Assembly: GCA_036346205.1 (NCBI GenBank) | Contig: JARFJB010001166.1 | Span: forward strand, 13,576,501-13,640,500 | Length of the DNA stretch: 64,000 bases | Source of the DNA: Vesta saturnalis | Lineage: Eukaryota > Arthropoda > Insecta > Coleoptera > Lampyridae | Reading direction: 5' to 3' | In this document: piece after piece, positions 20,991 to 32,200 of the stretch | How positions within the stretch are numbered: the first letter of the stretch is position 1 | Layout: the number at the start of each line of letters is the position of its first letter | Notes under the pieces: generated by a model | Databases searched by the model: none | Told to the model about the DNA's origin: nothing | What the model saw: only the letters and a program-made list of their open reading frames with translations | Program-made: the position numbers and the translations under genes

Positions 20991-23700
20991 AATGTCAAGC
21001 TAACATATAATGTTTTAGAACTTCACTTAATTCCCCATTCACCCTCACCCTATTCCTCGTTTCTTCGTATATTTCTACCATCCTTTCTATTAGTCTTTCG
21101 TTTATCTTCTTTTTCCTCAAGTATTACCACAGCTTTTGCCTGTTAACCCTATCGAACGCAACTACTAGCTCTATGAATACCGCTACCATTTTCCACCTTC
21201 TCTTTTCTAATTCCTTATTTCCCTTTTGTGTTTCAGCATGTACACATTATCTTTCGTTCTTCTTCCTTTCCTAAATCCTGCCTGACGGTCTGGTAGCAGT
21301 TTCTTTTATTCTGTTTCCTTCTTTAACCTTTCTTCCAGTACGGTTGCGTATATTTTGTATGCTGTGTTTAATAATGTGATTCCTCAGTAATTTGTCACTG
21401 TTTTTTGTCCCCTTTCTTGTGCACTGGGTACATATGTCCTTCTCTCCACCTCTCCGGGAAATCTTCCCCTTTCCATATTTTGTTTACTATTTCCAACATC
21501 ATTTTTGCTACGTTTTCTCCTTCATATATCCACTCACCTTGCATCCCATCTTCACCTACCGCTTTACCTTTTTTCGCCTTCTGTATTGCCTCTATTACTT
21601 CCTCTTCTTTTATTTCTTCTCCTTCTTCCTGTGTTTCATACATTTCCCTTCTTTGTCTTCCTTCTCCTTCCTGTATATTATCCCCCTCCAATACGTTCCT
21701 GAAATATCTCTCCCATTCGTTTATTTGTATTCCCGTTTGTGTCAATCTTCTCCTCTTTTCTTTCTTTAAAAATTTCCATACGTCCTCTTCACTTTTTATA
21801 TTCTTGATCTACTCTTCCTTTTTCTTTTTGTTTTCTTCCTTTTTGCTATCGTATGTTTTCTTGTATGTCTTTACTGCTTCTTTATATTCCTCTTTTCCTA
21901 CTTTCCCTGTCTCCACCGTCCTAGTGTTCTTCTTGCCTTCTTCTTGGCCTCTTGCATTATCGGTCCCACCATTGTTTCCCCCCCGTTTTCTCACCCTTCC
22001 ATCTTTTAAACTTGACTTTCTCCATTGGTTCCTCCATTCTCTCTCTCATTTTTCCACATTTTCTTGTACTTCTTTGATCTTTCCCTTCCCATATTGTCTT
22101 TCCCATTTTCTCTTTGTACCTCTTTATACTCTCTTCTGTCCATACCTTCTTGGTTGTGAATTCCTCCACTTTTCCCATCTTCTCTATTTCTCTCCCCTCT
22201 ATTATCAATTCCAGGGGCTGATGGTCCGATTCGATCCTCTCCACTACCCTAAATGTTTTCATCTTCTCCTCCCCCTCTGCATTCGTTATTATATAGTCTA
22301 TTATTGAGTCTCCCCTCTCTACTATGTACATATACTCCCCCCTCTCTCTTTCTTCTCTATTCCCATTCATTATTTCCCACCCCCTTTCGTTACACACTTT
22401 TAGCAGTTCTTTTCCTTCCCTATTTAACACTTTATCCTTTGTCTGTCTTTTTCCTGTCCCTATTTTCTCTTGTAATTCCCCTTTCTCTTCTATTCTCGCA
22501 TTAAAATCCCCTCCTATTATTATCATACCTTCCCCCCTCTCTTCTATCAACTCCTCTAAGTTTTCTTTTGTCTCTTTCATCTTACTACGGTATACCGTCA
22601 CTATTTTTATTTTTTCTCCCCACTGCATATTCCTCTCTACCATACCTTCTTTGTTGTACTTTCTCTTCTTCTTCTTTTCCAACCATTTTTCTTTTATTCC
22701 CACTACTATCCCCCCCCTTTGCTCTTCCTTTCCTGTTGTTACTTTCCGCATACTGTAGCACCCATGAGAATTCACTTGCCATTTCCCTTTCCCACCACTC
22801 TTGATCTTTTTCTTTTAGCCATGTCTCTTGCATTCCCACCACGTCGTGCTCCTTAACAAACTCCCAGAAATCTTGATCTTTATTCTTTAACCCGCCACGT
22901 TCCAGAACATTATCTTTAGATCGTTCACCCCTTCCTGTATTCTTTCCCTTTGTTCCCGTTGTTGGTCTTTACCATTTCCTTTACTAATGTTTCCGTTACC
23001 CTGCCATTTCGTCATCCTCCGTTCCCTTTTCTCCCCCATCCGTCTTCTTTCAGTTTTTTTGACCTTTGTATGTCCCGTATTTCTTCTCTTTCTCTGCTTA
23101 AATCCGTTTTTCTCTCGTTCCATACGTATCTTTCTCCGTTTATGTCCATTTTCCTATATCCTACCCATACTTTGTTTCCCTTCGCTCTGATTTCCGCCGC
23201 TATGTTCCTTATTTCTTTTTGTACTCTTCTTTCTTCCCTTGTTAGGTCGTGGTCTATGTAAATTTCTGTGTTCCTCAGTTTTCTCTTCTGTGTCATAATC
23301 TTCTGCATCTCCCCCCAGGTCTCCATTTCCGCCGCCACCATCTCATTTTCCCTCTCCGTTTATCACTATCACTTTTCTAATTTCGACGCTTACATTTAGT
23401 TTCTCTTCCATCATCAGTCTTAATCCTTGACGAGCTTCTCAACCCCTTTATTGCGACATTATTCTTCCTTTTCCTTCTCTCCTCCTCATCTGCTTTTTTT
23501 TTTCTAATTTCTCTATTCTTTCTAGTAATTCTTGTTTTTTCCCCTTCCATTTCTTTTCTCTTTCTTATATTTTTTCTTTCATTTCTTTGATGTCTTTCCT
23601 TATTCCCTTCATATTTTCTTCCATCGGCTTCCTCATCTCACAAATTAATTCCTTTATTTCTTCCATTTATTTCTCTTTCTTCGCCCCCAATGTATAAATT
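20990..23700 (-). mobile_element. Non-LTR retrotransposon (LINE), decayed, 3'-truncated
   Basis: The minus strand carries three parts. (1) About 23341-23012: a charged ORF1-like segment (IYIDHDLTREERRVQKEI, KVWVGYRKMDING). (2) About 22842-21957: an APE-type endonuclease (VGMQETWLKEKD, IIIGGDFNARI, SIIDYIITN, SDHQPL). (3) About 21745-21020: the start of a reverse transcriptase (KGKAVGEDGMQGEW, GITLLNTAYKIYATVLEERL, RQAGFRKGRRTKDNVYMLKH, AVFIELVVAFDRVNR). Frameshifts and stops are frequent, and the sequence ends before the catalytic (F/Y)ADD box. The coding strand is strongly purine-rich. The architecture (APE endonuclease before RT) fits the I/Jockey/R1-type group; the clade is not resolved. 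Confidence 0.85.
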
Positions 23701-23744
23701 TAATGTGGCTTCCAATTAAATTAATAATTTTTGAATATTAATAA

Positions 23745-24606
23745 TAGTATTCGATTTATACGGTACAAATTCGCTTTATAAAATTTAATCTTACAATGGT
23801 CTTGCATTATCATGCATGCAAATTTTTGCTTGCCTATACTGACCATGAAAGGCATAACATGATCTTTCAGAACATCTGTTATGTATCTGTGAGCTGTTAG
23901 AGAGGCATTTTCTACGAAAACCAACTCTGTACGTGCTTCAGAAGTGTTACCTGCCCAAACAATAACAGACCTACCCCCAAATTTACGTCTAACGTCAATA
24001 CAAACGGAGGAATACCTTTTGCTGGGTCTTCTCCACACTTGTCGACGTCCGTTCAATGTTGGTCATGTAGCCATCCTTCTGCAAAACAATCCATTAGCAC
24101 GAAGCCTTCTTCTAACTGCACATTCGCTAACATTAACACCTCTAACCTCTTGAAGGTGATTTCGCAGCAAAACCGCAGATGTTCTATTCCGAAAGCTTGA
24201 CATCAACAAAAACCGATCATCTCTTTGACTCGTTTCACATTATCCTCTACTATCTTGTATTAACGCTACAATTCGTGCCACAAATTAGGACCTAGAGGCA
24301 TTATGGCCTGGTAAATAAACAATAAGAACATTAAACCGTCACCACCCACAATAAACCATATAACAAATTGGTTTTAGAGAAAAATAACACAACTGATAAA
24401 TAAGCAACGAAAATGAATGTTTACTTTGGACTCATTTTTGTTGTTTAACGAATGTTGCGAATACGGTGACAGAATGTGACAGACGCCAACAACATAGCTT
24501 TCACCGCCTACTACACCTATGACTCCCTGATTAGTTTTATTTTTTAAATTATTTGTAATTTCTTAAGTTATTTAAAGAGACCTAAATTTTTTGCTCGGCA
24601 GTGTAC
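23745..24606 (-). mobile_element. Tc1-like transposon relic, one end preserved
   Basis: The preserved end is at 24606; reading inward on the minus strand it starts gtacactgccgagcaaaaaa, in the style of Tc1 TIRs. Transposase on the minus strand: a helix-turn-helix part at 24290-24060 with frameshifts, then RQVWRRPSKRYSSVCIDVRRKFGG shortened as RQVWRRPSKRYSSVC...FGGRSVIVWAG, ASLTAHRYITDVLKDHV, and the second catalytic D as MQDH at about 23800. It breaks off just after that, where it meets the LINE. This is a Tc1/DD34E-type pattern by family knowledge. The third catalytic residue is missing. Confidence 0.75.
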
Positions 24607-24825
24607 AAGAAATGTTGATATACATATAGTATATCAATATTCCAAATTTAGTACAGAACACGAATATGCTATAATATATAGGGTCTTTGATTTTAAATAA
24701 AAAAGTTGGTTTCAATCCAAGCACAACTGAACACCCTGTATACACAAAAATTACAAAAACAAAAAATTCATTACTTCCCATTTAGCTTTTGTATTTAATT
24801 TTTTTTCTTTAACTGCCACAGGTTT

Positions 24826-25195
24826 CGAGCTGGTAACGTAGTGGTGACAGGACCTGCTTAGCAGTCGGGAGGTAATGGGTTCGATTCTCGTTAGCGTCTA
24901 CCTTGTATGAGGTTTTTTCAGGGGTTTTTTTCCTCATACACATGTAGCGGCATGGTCACTGCGTATATGCACACCATGTGCGGCTGCTTAGTCGAATGCT
25001 GGGGTAGTATTTTCCCCCTCAGAACCCTAACTCCGTTCTTTCCGATCCTATCCTGACCACACCCATCCCTAATCCCATCATGCATATATACGTAATGTAT
25101 GTATGTATGCTGGGAATCCATGATTGTGGCTGAAGGAGCTTGGAAAGCTCGAGCAGCCCACCCTCCCCTTGGAGAGGGAATTAAATACGTGGCCT
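24826..25195 (+). repeat. SINE family B, copy with tRNA-like head
   Basis: The head at about 24826-24896 is tRNA-like: A-box-like tggtaacgtagtgg, an anticodon-like stem ggacctgcttagcagtcggg, and B-box gggttcgattctc. The body from 24894 is shared with 10527-10815 over about 290 bp. Both copies end near agggaattaaatacgt. The head plus a shared unrelated body is the signature of a tRNA-derived SINE. Confidence 0.8.
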
Positions 25196-26759
25196 TTTCC
25201 TTTCTTTCCTGTACATATAGGTTCGATTTGGAAGGTATAAAAAACACCGGACAGAATTGCCAACCTAAATCAGTTCTATCTGCATCCTCTCGTGCACAAT
25301 AAGCGGGTTCTAAAGGTGGTAATGAAACAAAGTTAGTTATGGCGCAACTACTCAGACTTGTGAAAATTGGTATAAAACATTGCATGAACCCATGCAATAT
25401 CTGACATATGAGTTCTTTAAAAAGTGTAGTTTCGCATTGTTTTAAAATTTATTTTTATTATAAAACCTAACTCTATATTATAAATAAACAATAATTTATT
25501 TTTTAAACTTACAAATACTCAGCGCATAACAATTTTCCTTACAAGAAAGATTTAATCTCACCAGCAAAAGTTTATTGGCAAAGCCTAATCACACTAATAT
25601 TATTTATTTTCTGACAACACATCCATGCGAATAACTATCTGTTGTAAGTAAAAAGCAATAAAGGAAATGAAAGAATATGGGAAATTTAAACTCCATTTTG
25701 ATTTGTTAATGTAGGTGCGAGCTTTTTTAAACAATGACAATTTTGTAGTTACAATAGTTATTTATATATCAAGGGAGTTATGAGGGTGTTAATTACAGAG
25801 CGCAACGGATTGCAATCTCGAGGGACGGTAGTCCCGAGGGATTGTAAGTTGCCAGAGGTTATTAACATACATAACTCACGTGATAGATAAACAATTTTAT
25901 TTCATATTTCACTATAAATGAAATATGAAAACGAAATTTTGCTGGTTATTCAAATTAAATGAACGTTTAGAAATTAAGTAGGCATTGTTACCATGGATGT
26001 ATCAACTGACAAGTTTGCAAATATTTGTCAAAATGCATTAAAGATCTATAATTCCCTACTATAACTCCCTAAGGAGTTATGAACATGTTTACAGTTACCA
26101 TAACTAAGGGTTTATTTATTTATAATATATTGGTATGAAATAAAAAAAACTAGTAAGATGTAAATGATCACAAACCACTTGGTTTGTGGTAAATGATATA
26201 GAATTAGAGTGGATTGAAGTTGAAATTTAAAAATAGGTGATACATTTAGCCTCTTAAAAACATAAATTGGTTATATATTAGTGCATCGATCGATATACAC
26301 TTTATTTAAAGTTGAGCATAACTTTATCAATTGTATAATACATATACAATTGCTTATTTTATCTATGTAACTTGAAAGGCAAAGAAAAATAATTAGCGCC
26401 ATTGTTTATACATTTAAACAATTTTATCGCCTACAGCAAGCACATTAGTTACGCCACTGCGTTTTAATTGTAATTTAATAATCAAAATCTACAGTTAATT
26501 GAACTCGTAAAATTGTCACAGAATTTCGTATAATAATTTTTAGTTAGTGTAGAACGATTTATTACAAATTAATGAGTACTTAACATTGATCGTAAAGTGA
26601 ATTAAATTATTCTGAACTGGTTTGTACCTGCACTAAATAATTAGTGATCGCACGTTACGGGTTTAAACCTTTGAATTTGACATTTCCCACTAAGTTGAGA
26701 CGGTGTCCCAATTTCTCTAATCAATAAAAAAATTATACAGTGTATTAAATACTATAAGA
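25196..26759. other. Intergenic, upstream of PCNP
   Basis: No supportable exon. It contains a short GC-richer block with small inverted repeats at 25800-25860, a possible MITE between 25775 and 26100 (gggagttatga and its relatives at both ends), and a 9-bp perfect inverted repeat cacaaacca/tggtttgtg at 26171-26190. The PCNP promoter must lie near 26700. Confidence 0.35.
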
Positions 26760-27320
26760 ATGTCTGATAAAGACCCCCAAGAAAATGATAAACCCAAAAC
26801 TGGTAATTACACGAAAAAAAAAATCATTTTAATACATATATATTTTCACGCATACAGTTTGTGCGTGTATCGCTGCATTGTATTAAAATCTTTAAATTTG
26901 TCAGTGTTTATTAGGCATAGATCGAGAAAGATCCAGATCTCCCCAAAGGCCACAACAGAAAGATAATATAGGCATGATAGCGAAAAATCGGTTAAAGAAT
27001 TTGAGTATTCAAAAGAAATTAACAGCATTAAAATCAACATCTAGTCCGAAACCAAAGATGTCAATTGCAACAGCATTCAATTTAGATAGTGATGATGAAC
27101 CGGAAGAAATGCCTCCTGAAGCTAAAATGCGTATGAGAAATATTGGAAGGTAAGATGTCGAATATTAGCAATAAAAGAAGTCTATGTAAGTTTTAGGGAT
27201 ACCCCAACATCATCTGGGCCAAATTCATTTGGAAAGACTAAACACGGTTTTTCAGATGCAAAAAAATTGTTTGAAAAAAGCTTAAAGGACGCCATGGATA
27301 GCGCATTGGCAGATGATTAG
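26760..27320 (+). CDS. PCNP: PCNP homologue (PEST-containing nuclear protein)
   Basis: Three exons: 26760-26802, 26921-27149 and 27197-27320. Introns are GT-AG, phases match (G/AT and AG/G), and the product is 131 residues. The core is very close to the animal family: AFNLDSDDEPEEMPPEAKM, then a block ending RNIGRDTPTS, then GPNSF and KHGFSDAKKLFEKS. The N-terminus is short and polar with an S/R/P-rich stretch (RERSRSPQRPQQ). PCNP is a small, intrinsically disordered nuclear protein with PEST signals, reported to be ubiquitinated by UHRF2/NIRF; its molecular role is not settled. The vertebrate protein is about 178 residues; this one is shorter at the N-terminus. The likely poly(A) signal is AATAAA at 27885, which would give a 3' UTR of about 570 bases holding a tandem duplication. 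Confidence 0.92.
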
Positions 27321-27440
27321 GCAAATTTATGTTTAAGGACTAAAGTTTTTAGTATTTAATATTAGTATAAACATTTTATTTATTGGACTGTTTATTGAAT
27401 AATTTATGTATAAGCACAAATATAGTACAAATCTTTAAAA

Positions 27441-27782
27441 TTGTTTTAACACTGGCTAATTTAACATGTAACATTACCCCCCAGTATCAAGTTTGAGTCA
27501 ACTGTTTTGACGAAAACTTGTAGTCATTCTTGCTAAGCACATTCAATAACAACGAAAATCATTTAAAAATGTAAAATTGTTCCCATCGTTTTGTATAAAA
27601 GCATTAATTCTTATTGTTTTAAGACTGTTTAATTTAACAACTATTACCCCCAGCATCAAGTTTGAGTCGACTGTTTTGACGAAAACTTGTAGTCATTCTT
27701 GCTAGGCACATACAATAGCAACTGGAAAGTCATTTAAAAATGTAAAATTGTTTACTTCGTTTTGTATAAAAGCATTAATTCT
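27441..27782. repeat. Two-unit tandem duplication (~172 bp) downstream of PCNP
   Basis: 27441-27612 and 27614-27782 are direct repeats with about 85-90% similarity by eye. Shared blocks are atcaagtttgagtc, ctgttttgacgaaaacttgt, agtcattcttgct, catttaaaaatgtaaaattg and cgttttgtataaaagcatta. It lies within the probable 3' UTR. Confidence 0.85.
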
Positions 27783-28132
27783 TCAAGGGCAATGGTAACA
27801 TTCACTTACAGTCATGTCTATCCAAAGAACAAAATTTGTTTTCTTAATTTTTTTATGTAACAAAGAATAATTGCATATAATGTAAATAAAAACCAAATTA
27901 TGGTGCAAGTTTTACTCGTACCCATCAATAATGCTCATGTAATTGTACCAAATGATTTGATGGTCGTTAGAAATTCAAAATCTAAATTTTAGGATATAGT
28001 TACATAATTATCAGCCTAAGGTAGTAAAGGTGCATATTAGAAATATGTATATAATTTACTATAATTAATCCGAAAAAAGGGGAGAATTAAAAACAAAGAG
28101 TAACGATACATTTTTTTATTGGAAAAGTACAT

Positions 28133-28681
28133 TTACTTTCTTACAGGTTGTGCAACTCTAGCATTATCTCGTCCAGGGAAGTTACGTTGTGGTGGTGTAC
28201 GAATTCTTCTTTCTTTCTTACTTCTATTACGCACAACTTTACTGTGAATAGCGCATGAAACGCAATAATGTAATTTTGCGTAAAGTTTTGGTAAAACGTA
28301 CTCTAAAAACTTTTATTACACATTTGAAGATTTTCATTATTGCAATAACTTACGAGAGTATACTGAAGCTTCAGTAATATCCCTAACAGCGGCTGCTTCA
28401 ACGATGTTACGAATAACAAATTTTTTTATGGCTTTATCCTTAGGTACACAACGAGCACAATTAGTGCAACGTACCGGCTTCACATGCCCACGGCCGTGCT
28501 TTGCACGTCCTCCATTTCGTCTTTTACATGTCTGAAAACAACATGTGGGATTAAGAGGTTATAATTTAATTATCACCTTAAATGGTAACGTTGAAGTTTA
28601 ATTATAGAAGAGAAAGCATTTGAAACACTAACTATACTTAAAAAATCTTAAATTTATTGGTAAATTAAAAAAAATTACCAT
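28133..28681 (-). CDS. RpS26: 40S ribosomal protein S26
   Basis: Three coding exons on the minus strand: 28681-28679 (the ATG alone), 28531-28354 and 28302-28133. Together they give 116 residues (insect RpS26 is usually about 114-115). Exon 2 encodes TCKRRNGGRAKHGRGHVKPV, then the zinc-ribbon half CTNCARC, VPKDKAIKKF and IRNIVEAAAVRDITEASVY. Exon 3 gives the second metal-ligand pair in LHYCVSCAIHSKVV and a basic tail. RpS26 is part of the small ribosomal subunit near the mRNA exit channel. The intron directly after the ATG is known in ribosomal protein genes. The one-codon first exon is my inference from the AAAATG|GTAAT site, and the acceptor at 28532 is firm. An AATAAA lies 13 bases after the stop. 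The gene diverges from the small peptide gene, start codons 255 bp apart. Confidence 0.93.
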
Positions 28682-28880
28682 TTTATAAACGCTTGCTTCA
28701 CAATCCGGAATTAAAAGAATACTTTGTGCTAGTTTTTTTTATCACAGACACGTTGGCAGAATTGGTAAAATCATTTGGCGGAAAATTTAAATCTCTTTTT
28801 TACTTCAAAACTTTCACAGAAGTGCACCAATTGTATACTTAATGAAGCAAATAATCAAGAGAAAGCCCTAACTGTAATAA

Positions 28881-28912
28881 TATAAAAGCCAAATGCCTTG
28901 TTAAAAATCAGT
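28881..28912 (+). promoter_or_regulatory. TATA box and initiator of the small peptide gene
   Basis: TATAAAAG at 28881 and an arthropod initiator TCAGT at 28908-28912 (A of the initiator at 28910) are about 29 bases apart, the canonical distance. The initiator is 26 bases before the ATG at 28936. Confidence 0.75.
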
Positions 28913-28935
28913 ATAGATTAAACCAGTGTAATAAA

Positions 28936-29217
28936 ATGTATTCGGTAAGTGAAAACTAATAAAGTAAATATTTTTTTAATTCTAATTTTTAGCTTCTCAA
29001 AATTATTGCTGTATTTTTGCTAGTGACACTAGTAACGGTACACGGTCGGGCTACAAAACCAGTACAGAATGCACAAGCTGAACCTGAATCTGCAGTTAGA
29101 TTAGAACGTCAGGCAGGTGGTGGACATCATCATGATGCCGTAGATTTTGGAGCACATACTGGACATAAAGGAGCGTTCGGATGGCATGCAGATTTTCCAG
29201 TTCACTCCAGTCATTAA
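28936..29217 (+). CDS. Small secreted His/Gly-rich prepropeptide, candidate antimicrobial peptide
   Basis: Two exons, 28936-28944 (codes MYS) and 28993-29217, giving 77 residues. Residues 1-21 are a signal peptide with a core of I, A, V, F and L ending VHG. Residues 22-42 form a propeptide ending in a furin-type site R39-L-E-R42. The predicted mature peptide is residues 43-77 (35 residues), starting with Q (possible pyroglutamate). It has 8 His and 7 Gly, a GGGHHHD start, and a FGAHTGHKGAFGWHADF core with no cysteine. The layout (signal, R-x-x-R propeptide, Gly-rich mature part) is that of attacin/diptericin/coleoptericin-type immune peptides, but I do not recognise the exact family. A metal-binding or other secreted role is possible. 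Strong TATA/Inr promoter; AATAAA at 29289. Confidence 0.75.
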
Positions 29218-29294
29218 TATAATTCTATTCTTTTACGTTTCTCGATCTTACTAACCTTTTCCATTTTCATTTTTACTAACCGTCTGTTAATAAA

Positions 29295-32200
29295 ACAAAG
29301 TTTTATAGATATGTGTATATTTCTTATTTTATCTACAATCCTTCATAAACCAACAACGGGAACATTCTTAGGCTTACTCTCAATTCCAGCATAAAATTTT
29401 TTAATAGTGTGGTCGAAGATCAGTAACAACCATTCTAATACAATCTTTAGGGTTAATATTGTAACATACAGCTTTACATAGGAAAGTACACTTAAGTGCA
29501 TTAAACTGATAAATATACAGGGTTGTTGTTAACAAAGCAAGAAACAAAAAACCTGTTTACATTTTGGTTTTTACAATCAAATTCCTAGTACCACAAGTGT
29601 CAATACCATTTCTACAACATTTAAATGAAGACTAGTTCAGTCACCTAATTAGGTACATCCATTAACAAATTTTAATTTCTACACTATCATATAGAGATAA
29701 TTAACATATTTCTAAAAAATATATATCGGCACCTTATCTAATTTGATTAGATCATTCATTTATAAGCAAACATTGAATTTGTTCAAACCTTCTTTAAAAA
29801 CATTAATCATTCTCTAGTATCGCAAGATGCGTATTGCTCGGAGTAGAAAAAATAGTACCCATCTGTAGGTGAGAATCACCAATGTTAAGAAATAATTATA
29901 CTTATTATTCAGTCAGGTATTTTCAAATATGATAATAGAAAGGCAAAAGCTTAACAATTCTGTTTAAAAAAATAAATATTCTTTTTTTTTTAAATATTGC
30001 TTCTCCGATTTCGAGCATAATTTTTTTTAAATCGATCATGTTCACAATTTACACAGGGTGGAATAAACGTTACCTGTCTCTCCTAAAGCTGGCATATCAA
30101 AATCAGCAGTACATAATTACTATTATTAAATGAACTAACTAAAAATCAAATACTCTTATTATTTTAACGACATGTTCTGCTGGCTTAAGGTTGGCCAGAA
30201 CAATAGTTCAAAAATTAATAATAATCAGGAAAAGTTTTCGACGTGCTGTAATTAAAAATTTAATTTTTTTTTTAACTAGAGTGAATATTTAAGCTACACA
30301 TACACATTTTTCATAAGTAAGATCAAACACATTTTTCTTGTTTTTAATTTAACGAAATTGTAATGAGAGTCAATTTTTCTATTTTGGGTTATTTAAGATG
30401 TAATATTTGATAACCATTTAGTTATGCAAATTGATATCTACTGTACACTTATTTTTTGCCTTTAAACCACTGTTCTGCTATACGAAGTGTTTTCCTAACC
30501 GAAGCATTTAGTTACCTGAATTTTATTGTAAATTACAGAACCAATGCTCCGCTAATTTTATCTAAAACTAGCAAACAATGATTTAAAAAAGAGAATTATA
30601 TAGCTAATTGTTAATTGGCATTTAATTAAAGGAATGATTCTATGTGCATTTTGTATTTATATCCATTTTCGAACCATTGCTCAGTAGGGTCAGATAATTT
30701 CAAGATAATCATGCAGTTGATACATACCTACCATCATTTATACATTCTATGTTCATTTTTTGAGATAAAACAAATGGTATAGATCAAGTTTTTGTTACAA
30801 TTATTAAACTAGTTTTTCAATACAGCTTCCAGCACAATCGACCTACTGCATCACAACTTAAAAAAACACTTTTTAATATTTTTTTTGCAGATATTTTGAT
30901 AAAGGATTTAATAGTAGGTGATAGTGAATAAATCTTTTTTTGTTTTTAAACTATTCTCTATATAAGTATTTTACACACTAACATATAATTTGGATGTAAA
31001 TCATAGTATGCATCGGTAAAAACAAACATATAATATATAAAGACGATATAATAGCAGGCTTGGAAATAAATAAATGCAATACAATAAATCTAGATTCAGA
31101 TTATTTAAAATTTAACTAAAAGCAATAGAGGGATTCACCATTAATACAAAACAATTTTACGAGAAGAATATCAGAATTTGAGCACTCAAAAGTTTGTGGC
31201 TAGTAGCAAATAGGCCTCAAAGTATATGGAAAACAAAAAACGAATATTTGTAAATGAACTTATGCATTCAATTTGTATATTCCCAAGCAGTCAAACTGTT
31301 TTATTAAAAAAATGGCATAACTAAAAAATAGTCAATACAGGTAATTCAGTGAAACAATCAATGCATGTCATACACAATTTAGCTAGTTTCAACAAATTAT
31401 TCGTAATTCAGATAGAACAATCTAAAACGTTGGGACTACTTACATAAATTCATGATGTGCATTGAAAGACACAATGATGGAAAAAATCACTGCTCAAGAG
31501 AAATTTATTTTTGGAAGACAATTTTCCATTAAAGTGACTTGGATTATTTTTTCGAAAATGGTAACAGCTAGGTTTCGGATATATTGAAAAAATAAAAATG
31601 GGTACTTCCATTTAAACTTAATGTAGACATCCTGTTCACAAGCGATAGGTAATATTGATTTATTAAAATATTCGATTATTCATATAATCCATTAATCAAC
31701 CAATCGATTAATTGAACCATAGTTAATTGGAGAATTCAGTCTAGAAGTAAATAACATAATGCACACATTAAAAATATATAATTGGGCAAAGTTAAATTTA
31801 TTCATGTATTTAAGTATTTTTTGCAATAAAATGTAGAACATAGCAGAATATCATATATAAACTAAGGCAGTGCAACCAGAAAGTTTAATATGGAACACAG
31901 ATGGACGATTCTTAGATGGAACAATCAAGTACTGAAAATAATCCGTTTTTTGATTAATCGATTAATCAAATGATCGATTAATCAAACAATAGTTGGAGAA
32001 CATCAGTCTAGAGGAAAATAATATAATGCATGCATTAAAAATAAATAAATAATGGGTAAAAGTTCAATTTATTTAAGTGTTTATTGCAAATATGTAATAC
32101 ATAGAACATAGTGAAATATAATATATAAATGAGTAATCAAATCATCGATTAACCAAATAATATTAGGTTAATTTCCAATAAAAATCACTATGGTTACCAC

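Noticed and set aside
21405..22307. 300-codon plus-strand frame rich in Ser/Phe/Pro/Leu
   Set aside because: Mirror image of the purine-rich LINE coding strand. The minus strand carries recognisable endonuclease and RT motifs.
24918..25397. 159-codon minus-strand frame
   Set aside because: Mostly antisense to the body of SINE B, with no recognisable protein features.
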